DNA of 64,000 nucleotides from Onchidella celtica (GCA_963931925.1 OZ007570.1:43608187-43672186); one strand, 5' to 3'; shown: positions 1-14,578, numbered from the stretch's first letter. The notes: generated from the sequence alone by a model not told the origin. Numbers and translations are program-made.

Positions 1-720
1 GACAACATCCAACTGTTATTTCTACCTCTACAAACATTTTATCCGATGTCCCCAAGTTCATGCACGGCTGCTGCACGCGCTGTCGTCTGCGAGTAAGGAC
101 CACACGAGGACATCGTCTGCCGGAGGCTGCGACTGGGTATCGATCCACAAAAAATCTATCAAAACCGTCAACTCCGGGTTTGCCTATTCCGCGCGAGATG
201 GCGACACGAAGAGTTTGAAGCAGGGAAAAGACATTGGCAAACCGTGTCACCAGCTCTCTTACAATAAATTTAAAGGTGTCACAGTAAATCGCTAAGATTC
301 CGTATTTTTCCTACCCATCACGGTCATCAGCTTTCTTCTTCATCTTTTTTTTTTATGGTACAAAATTTCTGTTACACCGAACATTATACAGCCACATGTG
401 CATTTTATTTGTTTTGAAAAATAAAATGCGCCAAGCAAATAGGGGATAAAAAAAGTTTTCGAAGGGTCATTTTTTTTTTCTGCGCTCGGATATTGTAAAT
501 TCCTGAAACTAATGCGGTATTTGACATTTGACTCTTTCTGCGCTCAGTTTGGGGACAGTTTAGGAACAGAAACGCAACGCATATTTGCCGAGAGCTGGAA
601 GGCCATCACCCCCCCCCCCTCGAAAAAAACAACAACAACAACTGAATGTTTCTCGTGCATTCGCACATGACGATAGACCTGACATATCCGGTAGATCCCG
701 ATGGAATTTTGGAGAGAACG

Positions 721-840
721 TGGATTTTTATCTTGGCCAGATTCATGGCGATAAGCTGTAGGGCGCTGTCTTTGGTGCTGAGTCCTAGGTCGACACTGGA
801 CTATGGCTGAGATCTGGTGAAGTATCACTGGAAGTGCTTT
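721..840. repeat. Dispersed repeat, copy 1 (gctgagtcctaggtcgacac family)
   Basis: Shares ggtgctgagtcctaggtcga and atcactggaagtgc with 4055-4192 in the same orientation. Confidence 0.75.
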
Positions 841-1072
841 ACACGGGCAGATAACTCTATTAAATTGTTTAGAAGGCGAACATTTTTCAACACCTCAGTC
901 AGGTAAGAACAGCACTCTCCCTGGGGACAACTTGCATCTTTTTTCTCCCCCCACCCCCCCCCCCCTGCATTTTTTTGGGTGGAAAACATGCTGGCTGCAC
1001 AAATCTTTGAAAAAAAAACACAACAACCTTTCCGTCTTACTGAAGTGTCAAAGAGTGAACACAGTGACATTA

Positions 1073-1077
<5 letters not shown>

Positions 1078-1109
<32 letters not shown>
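1078..1109. repeat. GA microsatellite
   Basis: (GA)n of about 32 bp, followed by poly-G and poly-A runs. Confidence 0.95.
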
Positions 1110-1113
<4 letters not shown>

Positions 1114-2724
1114 AAGAGGGGGGGGGGGAGGAGATACAAAAGAAGAAAAAAAAGGGGGGGGGTGGGGTAAATATCAGAGGACAGATAGAAGTGGGAGGTG
1201 CGGGGAATAAACACTTTTCAAACAGCTTATAGAGGCCATTCTTACAGGATGCTACCACAGGTCGGGAGATACAACGGTCAAGATAATAGATCACTCACTG
1301 TTTCTCTCCAGCATGTGCAGCCGCTGTAAAAAAAACAAACAAACCAAAACAACAACACAACAATAACAAGAAATGCAGGAGACAGTGCCAAGATATCACT
1401 CCCCCCCCCCCCCCTTTTGGTTTGCCGTTGTGTCACTCCTCCTCCTTTCCCACCAAAGATCTCTGTGTTGAATTATATGGACATTTGCGTGACCCGTTCT
1501 TCCCTGGCGCGCTGTCCATTCACACATTCCGAGCCGCAAGCACATCATAAGAAAGCACCCTGCAGAAAAGGAGACGGCGAAGAGGAACAGATGTTTTACA
1601 GCATCCAGACATCGTCTTTCACTTACTGCCATCTACAAATCTACCAACACACAACGCACATGTTTATTACTATCGACGGACGCACTCGCTCACTCGCACA
1701 TTTTGTTGCATGTATACCAACACCAGGACCAACTTCTCAGACAAGCACTGAAAACCCCATAATCGCCCCCTCAAAATGACAAGGTTCTGTTTCTACTTTT
1801 TGGCTGAACTGACTTACACACTACACACTACTTCCACAGGCCTTCTCCATTACGTGTCATAGTATCAAGCGGATTCGATGTGTAATTTATGAGTATTACT
1901 AAAAAATATATATATATAACACTGTATGATATATTATACATGTATATATATCTAAAAACTATAAGCACATGAAACTTCAATTAAATCAATATCTCATATG
2001 TCGATGAAAAGGGGTCAGAACCTTGCCATTCCAAGGAGACGTAAGACCGAGCACGGACTGAACACCATCCTTGTCAAGCACGACCAACTTTTGACAAGTC
2101 TTCCTGATGAAATTTTAATTGATCAAGCCTTGACAAACTACCCAAAAAGTACCCAAAAAACCTTGACCGGCTCAAAATGGCCGTTACCGCACCGACGCAC
2201 CGTCAAACCCAAACTGAACTCAAGTCAAATTCAAACTCTTTGATGAAAGAAAGATTAACAAAACCTTCAAATATTTAATCATTCATTCATTTTTAATACA
2301 CGGGCAGATAGCTCAGAGATATCAAATATGATTCTCAATTTACATCCGCGCTAATCCACATGCTCCCAGCTCATGTTTCGCGCTCCTAGAAGTTCAAGTC
2401 GTTCTGACCGCTCGGCGGAATAGCTAGAGGAATAATAGGAAACGCCAGTTCGAAAGTTGACTGAGAGAAATGTTTATGCGAAGATCTCCAACTGAAGCTC
2501 ATTTTTCACCAGGCTTTCGTTATGCTTCCATATACAGTTATTATTGATATCACCTATATCACCCAACTAATGATCGAATGCTGGAAGTACTGAGGAGGCA
2601 AATGGATGAACAATTCTGAGCTGGATGCACAGATAGGGGCCATCTGGAAAGTATAATGATTATTATCCCGAACATGGCCCATGTGCTATGCTTAGTAGTC
2701 TCGTTCTTGAGTTCATGGCTTTTC

Positions 2725-3045
2725 AAGTAACAGGATTTAGCTTGAATATCTGAAAGTCTATGGAGAAAGGGTACTTCGGGCGTAAAGTGGCTCTCGGAAA
2801 GACAATGAGAAGTGTAGACATGCATTTCATTTCAAATGATGCATTTAGTATCATGTGATGAAGAAAGATTCTTGACAACACACCCTTTCATTTAACAGGA
2901 TTTAGCATGGATTACGCTGACACTTTATGGAGCAAATTAATGTGGTCGTGAGGGTGGCTCTGGGACGGACTATGTGAAGTATTATTGTATTCAATTCATA
3001 TCAAATGAAACATTTGGTATCACGAAATAAAGACATTTCTTAATA
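2725..3045. repeat. Old tandem duplication, unit about 165-170 bp
   Basis: The motifs taacaggatttagc, gtggctct and tcaaatgatgcatttagtat recur in the same order about 165-170 bp apart, with many substitutions. Confidence 0.6.
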
Positions 3046-3700
3046 TATTTGCAGTTTCATTTCTTTCACTCCCTATCTTTTAAGCTTTACTCTCAGTACC
3101 CCTGAACTCCAAGATAACACAACAGCAGACAATGGGGATGTCTTCAGGACGCCCTTCTCGCTTTTACCTCTTCACAAAAATCCCAGTCTCTTGCATTCCC
3201 TCCTTTTTCTGTCTGATGCCAACCTCGTTTTTGTTCAGCTGTGTCATCCTTTAAAGATGATCCCAAAAAGGTACTTACGCCGTGCCTGCTGCTTCAGGAA
3301 ACCCCCATTATTTCATCTGCTCCCCTCACATGTATGTTTTCTCCATTTATTTCAGTTGCTGTGGCCTCTCTCAGACAGTTCCAATGACCGAATCGTGTTC
3401 AGGATATCCTTCTTCCATTCTCTTTCTCTTCCGACCCTTGTCTCCGCCTCTTCCCGTTCTCCTTCTTTCCCACCTCTACGACTTCTTCTGTGTGAAAAAT
3501 GTCGCGAGTCGTGTACAGATGCACCCTGCATGTGTGATCGCGCCATTTGGGTAATTTGTTCTTCAAAGTTATGTTAATGTTGTTGAAATAAACATTGCAG
3601 CCGAACGCGATCGATGCCAAATTTAATCACAAGAAGAAGAGTCAAACATGATACATTGGCATTCTCTATTAATGGAGAAAGATAAACAGAGAGAGGATGG

Positions 3701-3866
3701 AAAAGACAGAAAGAGAGAGAGAGAGAGCTAGAGAGAGAGAGAGAGAGAAAGGGGGGGGGTGGAAGAGAAATGGAGGGAGGAAGAGAAAGAGAAAGAGAGG
3801 AGGGGGGAGAGAGCGGAAAGAGAGAAAGTGAGAGGAGATACAAAGACAAAATGAGAGAGAGAAAAC

Positions 3867-3901
<35 letters not shown>

Positions 3902-3926
3902 GAGAGTGAGAGAGAGAGAATACACC
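3701..3926. repeat. GA-rich microsatellite
   Basis: Imperfect purine tract (gagaga, ggaggga, gaaagaga). Confidence 0.95.
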
Positions 3927-4054
3927 GCACATGCATGCACACAAGTGTTTATGAGTAACTCGTCTCTCTGGTCGGGTTAGCCATTAGCAATAAGTGGGAG
4001 CGAGAGAGGGAGAAAACATTGGAGGGAAACCCCGCAAAATTGACTAGACGCATC

Positions 4055-4192
4055 GATTTTTATTTTGGCCAGATTCAGAACAAATGGGGCCTGCTCCATG
4101 GCCATAACTTGTAGCGCGCTGCCTTTTGTGCTGAGTCCTAGGTCGACACTGGATTATGGGTGAAAACTGGTGAAACATCACTGGAAGTGCCT
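4055..4192. repeat. Dispersed repeat, copy 2
   Basis: Second copy of the 721-840 repeat, with an extra 26-bp insert (caaatggggcctgctccatg) in its first third. Confidence 0.75.
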
Positions 4193-4288
4193 GAAAGGCA
4201 GAACGTCTGTTTAGATGTTTTATAATGAATTATGTAGAGGATTTCCGGGTGGGAAAAAAAAGAGGGTGGTGGTTGACAGATTTTTCTG

Positions 4289-4290
<2 letters not shown>

Positions 4291-4321
<31 letters not shown>

Positions 4322-4331
4322 GGGGGGGGGG
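4291..4331. repeat. GT microsatellite followed by poly-G
   Basis: (GT)14 running into about 13 G. Confidence 0.95.
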
Positions 4332-5888
4332 TGATTGAGTGGAGAGAGAAAAAGGTTTTAAACACCGAGTTGAACAGAACTTGAAACAGAGGGAAAGATA
4401 GCTAAGACTAAGAGGACGACAGAGTTGATGAAAGAATGATCCCTTGCTTTGAGACAGACATGAGCTACGCATGGTTACTCAGTCATTAAAATTGAAAAAA
4501 AATATCCACTACAATCCCGCCACTTACCTTAATCAAACGCCACCAACGCATTTTCACTGGATTTAACTTTCATGCACCCCCCCCCCCCCTTCCTTCTGTC
4601 CAACGTCCACCTTTTTTTTTTCTTTCATAGGAAATTGGAAATAATTATTCAGGTTTGATTAAAATGTTAAATACATTTTCCTCCAATCATATCCGTCTCC
4701 TGGTGTATTTATCAGATTTGCATAACGCATAAATCTGAATACTTAACAGTCTTCTTTGCAAACATGCGAGTCACCTCAGAAAAATTTCACCATGGCAAAA
4801 ATAAAACAGGAGTAAACGAAATATATCGAATGGCTATCTGTATCTGAGTGCAATATATATATTTTTTTGTACAAGTCATCAGCTCTGCAACATGATATAT
4901 GAAGACGCGGAAATCCCAGTATTTCAGCCAAGTTTCTGCCCCTGAACATCAAAATATAGATCTAGCTATGATAAGATACGGAGCGAAACTAATAACTGGG
5001 GAATATAAATGCCTCGGGTGTTTTTCCGATCTCATTTCTCCGTTTAAGTTCGACAGTCCGGCACAATTTTTCCAAAAGCTCTCTGATCTGTTCATGGCTT
5101 CCCTCTCCGGCTTCATTCATTACTTCTCACCTACATCTTTCTCCTGTGATCCATCTTTACGTTTCTGATTTCAATTCTCTAGCTGAGAAGGTTCCCTCTC
5201 AAGACGAGAGGGGAAAAAATGATCTTAGTTTGTTCATTTTTCTCTCAATCTTTCCATTGCTCAGGTCTTCAGGAGTAATCTGCTTAGATGGTGTCGTTGG
5301 ATGAGCGGGGGGCGTGGAAGGGAGGGAGAGAAAAACGAGACACTGACAAGAGGAAGGGGAGGGGGAAGCGAGGGAGGGAGGCAGCTGGGTCGATGAGCGC
5401 CTGATTGGAACAAGGAAACGCTGGAGGCTTGGAAAGATAGTCGACGATACTCCATTCCTAGGAGTATCGATATGCCATTAGCCACGCTCTAGTGTAGGGT
5501 GGGTATAGTGGGTGGTTGGCTGCGTGATAGACGGACAGACAGACAAACAGCTGTGGTCTAGCAAAATCACAAAACACTAAATGTGGAATGGTTGGGCAGA
5601 GGAAAGGATAGACAGACTCGTAACAGAAAACGTGCAGATTATACACAGAGACGTTCGTGGGTGCCACAGATATGAAGAATGGGTTCAGTGACTGACGAGT
5701 ACATAAACAGAACAGATAGCGGCGGACACTGGCATAAATATATAAATAAAGACTAAGACAGATTACAAATATAGTGTAAATAAGTAAACTGGTGAGCAGA
5801 TGTAAGCAATTTGGTAACCAGACCGACGGAAGAACGGACACATGGTCAGACAGATACAGGGGTCCACAAAGAAAAAAGGGAAAGGCAG

Positions 5889-5890
<2 letters not shown>

Positions 5891-5921
<31 letters not shown>
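5891..5921. repeat. GATA microsatellite
   Basis: (GATA)n of about seven to eight units. Confidence 0.95.
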
Positions 5922-5922
<1 letters not shown>

Positions 5923-8460
5923 GGTGTGAAAGCTCCTTACACCGTGAACGGAAAACCCACAAAAAAGTGAAGAAACTACGTCAGTGCCACCAAGAGAAAT
6001 ACATCAAACGTCGCCGTGAAGATATAAGTTCTCGCATTCAGACAACACCGCCACCTTTTCACATCTACAGTTTTTCATTACCCACCCCGCCCTCCTCACG
6101 TCTTTGCATACACAGCACAACATTCAGACAATCAAACAAACACCCAGGGGTATCGTTCTAAAGTTCTGAAGTTCATAAGCCAGACAGTGAATGACACAGA
6201 TGCTTAGATTCCTTAGGTACATCTTGGAAGTCTCACAGCTCATTATCGTTGCTGTCAACTTGACAAGGCACAGATGAGAAAAACTATCACACTGTCTGAT
6301 AAATGTTTGAGTACATTCTCTTCTATGGTTTTACCCACACAGTTTCCCATTCCTCCAAATCTGTCCTATGGTCTTTCTCTATGTATCCAGGGTTACATCC
6401 ACAAAGACAGCCAGTGTCACGGTCCATACTATTTTGGAAAAACTGATATTTCACTGAAATACTTTATTTCTATTCACCAGCTCTCTGGAAAATAATAAAA
6501 TAATATTAGTAATAAAAGAAACATTAGGTTTTCTGCTGATTCATTTATATTTTTTATACATGTAGTATTTTACAATATGTATCGTGTTAAAATCACTTAA
6601 GTTTCCTTCCATGCTCATCATAGTAACATAATATATAACTCGTTCGGCAAACTTCAATTTTTAGATAAAAAAAACCAACTCTATTACAATTAGTGATACA
6701 AATAATTATTTTCCGTGGAAAATGGTCACTGCTTACTTTACATTGTAAGCTTTCGCTGAGCAGTGAACACAAAACTTGGTATTTTCTATCTTAAGTTTTG
6801 TCATTAGACTATAATATTGTCCCTTATCAAAGGCCATTTGACAAAGAAAAAACAACAACGCGGAGTCTGTCCGCTGCCCTCAACAGCGATGTTTATAATA
6901 TAATGCCTTTTAGCGCGTAACACTTTCAATATGGCACTTGTTTTTTCGTTCTAGGGTGCGGAGCAAGTCTTGTTCAGGCTGAATGGAGACAAACGCTTCT
7001 TATTTCCTAGTGGTTTGAATCGCTTGGCGGAAGTTTTTCTTTCATGAAACAAGGGTTACATGGCATTTCAATTTACTTTCACTCCGCGTGCTGTATAAAT
7101 CACCTGTCACCGTGTCATGGTATCGACACTCGGGAAACTAAGAACAGTTATTCGACCGAAAACTAGTATAATACTGTTCAATATTCTCCTGAATTTGAAA
7201 AAAAAGTCATTTTATCGAGCAACACTGAAATGTCACGCGTATCGACGCTCACCAATTGCATTTTTCTCCCGACTTCTACTTTTTTTCTCTTCCTCCCTCA
7301 CTCTTGTTTTCTTCACTTGCCGGTGCCGAAGACTTCCTTACGGCCGTTTTCTCGCTCGACAAGTCTTTCCTATTCTGCTAACACGAAATATGAATTTCGG
7401 CAGGGAATTGTTATCGAATTCTCTGGGCAGAACAATAATGGAGATGCAAGCATAATCGCCAACAGGAGGAAAAAAAAAGAAGACTGAAAAAAAGTTGATA
7501 AAATAATAATAATGGAAAAAAAAGAAAGACCAGAACTGAATGAATCTTTCGAACACATCGATTTTAGAAAATGGGAAAAAAATCACTCTTTGAAAGAGAT
7601 CAGTGATGGACAATAAATTGTGGCGCACTAACATTTACAGACATTTATACCATGCGAGATTAATTTAAAAAAAAACACACACTAGTTTTTGTTTTTGTTT
7701 TACAATCTCAAACTTGTGGAAATATTCTCAATAACCTTATTTATTAAACAGAATTTTCAGGGAGTCTTTTGGCTACACCCCCAGAACGTGAGTCAAGCGT
7801 AAAGTTTTGAGTCTGGGCCTGTGGAAACAACAACAGAAATGCCAGTCAACTCTAGTACGCCGTTGACAGCAACGATGGAAATCAAAACTGGTGAAACAGT
7901 ATCTCAACCGCCAAAGTGCGATGATGTATGCCAATGATAATAATACTGCGGCCTATATCTGGACACAAGACAGCTTAAATTTCCTTCATGCTATCCGATT
8001 TAAAAAGCTGTTACACCAGGTACCAATTTCTCATCATCGGAGAAAACTAATTTTCACACTTATGACTGCTTTGTTGCAATCCTTTCCTCGTTCTCAATCA
8101 AGCCCAAATTTTTTAAAGTAACATTGAAAGACTCAGTTCCTGTTCTGGTCTGTACTTCCTTTTTCCCCCCACAAGAGAGCAAATGGCACTGCGATTGTTG
8201 CTTAAATCAATGGCAGAGACAGGGGTATCGACATGTTCTGGCTGATAATGAGAACATGAGTGGTCAGTAGAGATGGTCTCCCAGATCAAGCAGAGCCAAT
8301 AATCTGATTCGCAGCCAAAAAACACTAGCAACTAAAATCAGCATGAGCTACGATAATTGAAGTCCTGGCCTTAGCGGGGCACCGATCTAATCACTCAACC
8401 AAATGATCCTACTTAAAGGTAAAGATGGATTTTCTTGGCTTTGGCCTTCACAGAACAAAG

Positions 8461-8580
8461 TCAAACTGTGGCAAAAGGAAAACATTGTATGTAGCAAAGC
8501 CCCGCGTAATACAGGAATGAGACCAAGCTTTCGGTAGAATAACTTTCTTCAGGAAAACAAATGTAACAACACAGAAAATT
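8461..8580. repeat. Dispersed repeat family, copy A
   Basis: Contains gaaaacattgtatgtagcaa, agccccgcgtaat and ctttcggtagaataactttc. In the other orientation the last part reads CTGAAGAAAG..CTACCGAAAG, a hairpin flanked by CTGAnGA and GAAA. Copies B (36681-36840) and C (60000-60165) keep this arrangement. Confidence 0.65.
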
Positions 8581-9757
8581 AAATAAACAAAAATAAAAAT
8601 ATAAAAACAATTTAAAACATCGGACAACATTTAGCAAAATGCAGGTACTTAATGTCTGCGAGTCCCATACTTAGATTCTCGGAGCGCAGCACGTCCGTCA
8701 ATATATATGGTGGCCGTAAGTCAAACCTGACGGAGCCTGACATAACACTACTTACCTACTTTAGCCTGATATAGAAGATTGTCACTCAACTTGTGAAGAC
8801 GAGAAAACAAACAAAAGAATTGTATTCTGAAGAGGACCCGACACAGTCATCTTCATTATATACCTATCTTCTTAGTAGGTTACTCTTAAAGCAAAGGAAT
8901 CTGCCTGCCTGGGTTTTTCAAAGAGTATTTTCGTGAACCGCCATATAAACTCCCCCTCGATGCAAAATCAACTGAACTATCAGAAAGAGGAGGAGGAAGA
9001 AGAAAAACAACAACAACAGCAGCAGCAACAAGACCACAGATCAGCTGACCATTTTACTGCTATATGGGACTTGACATGGGTATAATTTTGTTTTTTCAAT
9101 ATGTACTAACTTGTATCTCAGACGATGCCATTATCTGTTTACCGCAGACCGTAGTGAAGAGGAAAAAAAAAAATAAAAAAATTGAGATTGTTTAAAATAA
9201 ATGAACAAAATCTTTACACTGCATTATACAGAGTGAGCAAACTGCGGGGTGTTTTTTCTCTTCGTCCTCAGCTAAATCTGGGTAGAACGGATTTTAATTC
9301 CAACCAGCAAACAACAACACAAAAACGGGTCAAATGCTTGCCCTCCCACTTCCACAACTGGCACGCCATTTGGCCAGAGAGAATGAGTGAGTTACTTTGT
9401 GAGGAGGCCATAATGTAGAACCACTACATTAGTGAGGGAAAACTTGGGGCTCCCCGGGTTCCTACGAGAGCTAGAGTGAACACTTCACGCAATTTGAAGT
9501 GGTCGGAACCTGTGAGAAAAATTAATGATGAAAAAAACTGGCTTTGGGCCATCTGCGCTGGGTGTAATATTAATATAGTAAAAAAAAAATAAAAAATAAC
9601 AAAACAAAACAAACCCCAAAACTATGGTTAAACTGATGTTCTTGAAGCAATGCCAGCAACAGGTGATGCCCAAATGGAAACGTGAGGAAACCTGAAATAT
9701 CACTGAGTACTAATGTTTGCTGTTCTAATGTTTTCTTATTGAAGGTTGAGGTAATGT

Positions 9758-10015
<258 letters not shown>

Positions 10016-10893
10016 AAAAGATGAAAGAGAAAAAAGGAATTAAACAAATTTGACAGATTTGGGAAGGAAAGTCGTGAGAGAAAAAAACAAAACCCCACAA
10101 AAGTAAAGAGAGGAGAGATAACGAGGAGAGAAATGAAAAATAAGAAGGTGTGCGTGAGTGGTAGGGAAGAAGAGAATGCAATAATTAGCAGAAAGAGATG
10201 ACTCAACCGACGGCAATGTCATCATATGGTGAACGAATCAGGGGACAAGAATGACTTCTTTGCTGGCCGTGCGACGTACAATTTTTTTGTGTGTTTTTGA
10301 CTTTGTTCCTTGCCAGTTGAGACCCAATCGACTTTATGCCGTTTTTTTTTTTTTTTGAAAACACTGCCAATTTGAAAAGCTGTATTCCAAATACAGTCCC
10401 TATTTTGTTTCCTGACCATTTATATGGCCTAAAACTTGGATTTCATATATATTTCAAACCATCCTGATTTGTACATCTGTAATTCACCGTCATGTCCAAA
10501 CGATCACGGAACAAAAATTTTATGCTTACCATAGCCCATGCATCTGCTGCTCAGGACTGCTGTGACATAATATTCATTGTGTCTCGACTTCTTTGTGTTT
10601 TTATCATTTCAACATAGGAAGAATTTAAACAGTCACGGCTATGGATAACAAATGGCACCGACATCAGTTCAAAATTAATGGAACTGCATATTTTAAAACT
10701 AAATACTAAATTAAACTTTATTTTCTTTCATAGCAACAAAACAATTAAAATGCTGTTTAAAAATGTCGGCAGTAGTAAAAATAATTAAACTCTTAAAGGT
10801 TGCAATACTAACAAGGGACCTCAATGAATGTTGCATCTTCCTCTTGGCAGACAAGGGTGACATGACATGACTGCCGCCATTATCAATCTAGTG

Positions 10894-11340
10894 CAGGGGT
10901 CACCAAACTACGGCCCGCGGGCCGGATCCGGCCCAGGACGTCAGTTCATCCGGCCCGCCATGGCACTTAATTTTGTTTGATAAAACCAGGGATATCTAGA
11001 GCTACGTGCATTTTCTTTTTGTTTCATTTCTCTCCTTCGTCAGATGCTTCTCGCCACCCTTTCTTCCTTCTTCTTCTTTGCTTTTCGCTGCTTGGTTTGT
11101 GAGATTCGTAGGTGAACACTAACTTCATCTGTTGTAAGTATGTATTATGTAACTACCTTCTTGCTAACCTCTTTGATGACCTTTTTGAGTAAATTGATAC
11201 CTTTTTAATATTAAAAAATCGTCTTTGCTCTCGAGTTTTTCTTCTGGCTTGCAAGTATTGAACAGATTGCTCATGCGGACCGCGCTTGTAAGTCTGTCAG
11301 TTACCCGGCCGTCTGTAAAAAAAAAGTTTGGTGACCCCTG
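10894..11340. mobile_element. hAT-type MITE with perfect 8-bp target duplication
   Basis: The 16-bp terminal inverted repeats CAGGGGTCACCAAACT are perfect and the element is flanked by ATCTAGTG on both sides. The subterminal cggcccgcgggccgga is typical of hAT elements of the Charlie-like type. The 447-bp inside has no transposase frame, so it is non-autonomous. The perfect duplication suggests a recent insertion. Confidence 0.92.
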
Positions 11341-14300
11341 ATCTAGTGGAATGTAACCTGAGCTATCATGCTGGCAAAATTGCGAAATAAACGTCAGATT
11401 AGCAAGGCGATGGGCTGCTTACGCATACATGATTTCGCCTGGATAAAATGTACTAGTAGGCCGTTGTTTTGGATTTTTCTCCAGCAAAAAAAAAATTGTG
11501 AATGCCAAGCCTAAAACTGTGTTTTCACACGCCTTCGCTCTCCTCCTTCTATCTGTCTAACTAAAACTGGAAGTTGAGTACACACCCCCACAATATTCGA
11601 GACAAGATAACACCACGCGTCTATGGGGGAAAAAAAAAAAAACGAAGCGTTTACAGTAAATCAATCCGGCTGGGTGATGGCCCAAGCGGTGGCGAAGAGT
11701 GGTCAGAGCCTCTTTCTACTGACGCACGCTTGCTGTCTTCCGGACCGACGGCTCAATTTGGGGACTGGGATTCGCCCTTGCTTAGTTGTAGTGGGAACGG
11801 AATAACATATTTATTAACAACAAAACATGCGGTGTCCTGCGCCTCATAAAATAAACATCGATAGCAGCCTCAGTTATAAGCAAGAGAAAAAAAGGGAAAA
11901 TTCAAGACAAAATGACCAACGTAACACTCAATTCAAAATCGATCCCCAAAATCTCTTCCAACATGACTGCCGAACCTCGGACAGTGCTTAATCTAATTTT
12001 TGTCTCCGGAATTTTCAGATTCGTCGGGGGCAGTATGAGATCGACTGATAGTGACAGTCGACCTGACTCCTTTCATTGTGTCAACTCAGTCATCACTCAG
12101 ATCAAGATTTAAAAATACAGCCCAATCTAGGTATTTTAATCTGTTTGACCTATGCCCTACGAAATCCTATTTATTGTATACTGGTGGACAAGAGCACACT
12201 TAGTGCAATGACCTAGTTTTAAAGCCCAAGTTCTGAGCTGCTTAAAACACACTACTTCTGAAACTTAATCCAGCAGTGTCACACTCCTCCAAAATGCTGT
12301 GGTTCTCCGTTGTTAGCGTGACAGCATGGCAGTGTTGTAACTCCCAAATTACATTTCTCAAAATGGTTTTTGGGCGAGTCACGAACAAGGCCCTCATGAT
12401 GTTCAATAATTATGTCACCGCACGCAAATGGCAGCTAGCTACACAGTTCACTAAGAAAACTGTACCCAAATAAATGCAAGCTTTCCGAAATTCAAATTTT
12501 ATCTTATTTCTTGCATCCAAAAGCCCATGTTTTAAAAATGCTTTCACAAAATGCAAAACTTCAACTATAATGAATTACTGTATTCTTCGGGGGGCTTTCG
12601 CAACGCTGGAACACTGCATCTGAAGGCGTACTGATCCGTTATAAACGTCACAAGGACTTTATAACAATGTGCCAGCTTCACTACCAGACGAAGCACCATT
12701 TCTCCCTCATCATTGATGGGACGTTTGGGAAATAGACTAAAAATACAATAATTGCTAGGGAGAAGTACTACCGGCCGGACGATGCCATCCGAGACACGGA
12801 TGCCATCCACGGTTGACGCCGCGCCAAGATATGCTGTGTTGACAGAAAATAGACTTCGCACCGACCTGTTATCACAAACAACATACATGATAGGAAATGT
12901 GAACTGGGGAACGTTTGCACTTGACGGTATGTGCCTGTCAGCCCCGAAACTGAATTTGATCTATTACATTTCGTGCAGTTTTCTTTCCACAAAGCGAGGG
13001 CAGCTGACGTGTGTTTTAATGCACTGCTATGTGACACTGCAAGAGAACACTTTCACTGAAAAATCTGCCGCTTCAAAACGAATGGGGCCTGAAAATTAAT
13101 TTATTCACAAACTTCTTCAAACAAAACATTGGTGAAAAACCACCACTCAAAAAAGAAGACAAAGCGAGTATATATTATGGGACAAGTGAAGGGGGGAAAT
13201 TAGAGGACAGGAAATAATACTTATAACATCGTGACAACATCGTTTTCACCAAAAACAGATTTGAAACAATGCCTGCAAACAAAATGGTCTGTCCAATAAT
13301 CACACTAGGAGAGAAAACCTCCACATTACCCAGTTCCCTGTGGATAAAAGGAAGGAAAAAGCTGGCGCCCCTGGATGTGAAGTAAGCTCACGAAAGAGGG
13401 GAAAAGGTCCATTATTGGAAGGTTTCCTTAAGTACTATAAATATACACTCTACAACCACAGGGACGATGGTAATGTAAGACGTGTCTACAAATGGAGGAA
13501 GCCGTATTTGCAAATTGGACGGACGGCATTTCACTTCATTTGAATAATCCCCTGACAACCCAATATAAAACTCCGTCTCTTTCCTCTCTCCATCTCATTC
13601 TCTCTAATAAAGGAATCTGTCTTTCTCCGTTTACTTCCATCAACAGGCTTTTCTCTCATCAACATTGCATAGTTTTCATCTAAATTTGCGTTTCGTTTAC
13701 CACATCGACTTTTAATGCTCACAGACGCTGGGCTGTATCCAGATCCATGACTATGTTAGAGCCCTCCTGTTTGGTATTTTGCAGAATTAGAAATCTATAA
13801 GGTACCCACCCCGACGCTTCTTAATTTTCATTTTTTTTCTTTTTTTGCTTCACATTTTTTCAAATCCCCATTCTCCCTTTCTTTCAAATATTCGCTCACT
13901 CTTCATACCATTTATACTATCTTGGCGCGTCACACTTCCTCAGGAGTGTGTGAAAATTACTGCTAGACAAACATACTATAAACTCATTCCTCAGATATTT
14001 ACATACATGGGGACTGGAAAATGGGCCAAAATCACTACTGGACGGACATCGTCCTAGCTGTAACTTGCATTTACTAGTTTTATGGATACATGATGATACA
14101 TGTTTATACATAGGCTGAGGGCGGACAAAAATCTCAAGGAAGGCAATTCCCACCTATATCATGATGTTTAAAAATAAGCACCGCCCTCAATATATGGTGA
14201 AGGAATAAAGAACAATGAACAGTCATGTTGTTGACTCTGACCAGGTCTATGGCCATAAAGCTCACCAATACACACAGAGGACCCAATGCCATCAAATTAA

Positions 14301-14578
14301 GGGAACCAGCAACATTTCCCCGTGGACAGATGAGGAGGTTTCATGGTGTGCTGAACAGGGAATGTGGTAGTGAGTACAGGGCAAGGATTGTCATGAGGGT
14401 AGGGTGAGCCAAGGACAAGCCGGCTACAAGAATGGTGGTGGCATTATGGAGAAGATTAAACACTTTACATGGACAGGGCAAGGAAGTCAATGGACATTTT
14501 AGAGAGACCTCTGAAAAAAGCCCACTCTTTGGACATTTGATTTTGGTACATTGTTCGGCAAAGGCTATTTTGTACAAA

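Noticed and set aside
11670-11780. Segment resembling a class II tRNA (tggcccaagcggt .. gggattcgccc)
   Set aside because: Box spacing is too long and the acceptor stem is absent; no second copy was seen in the window.
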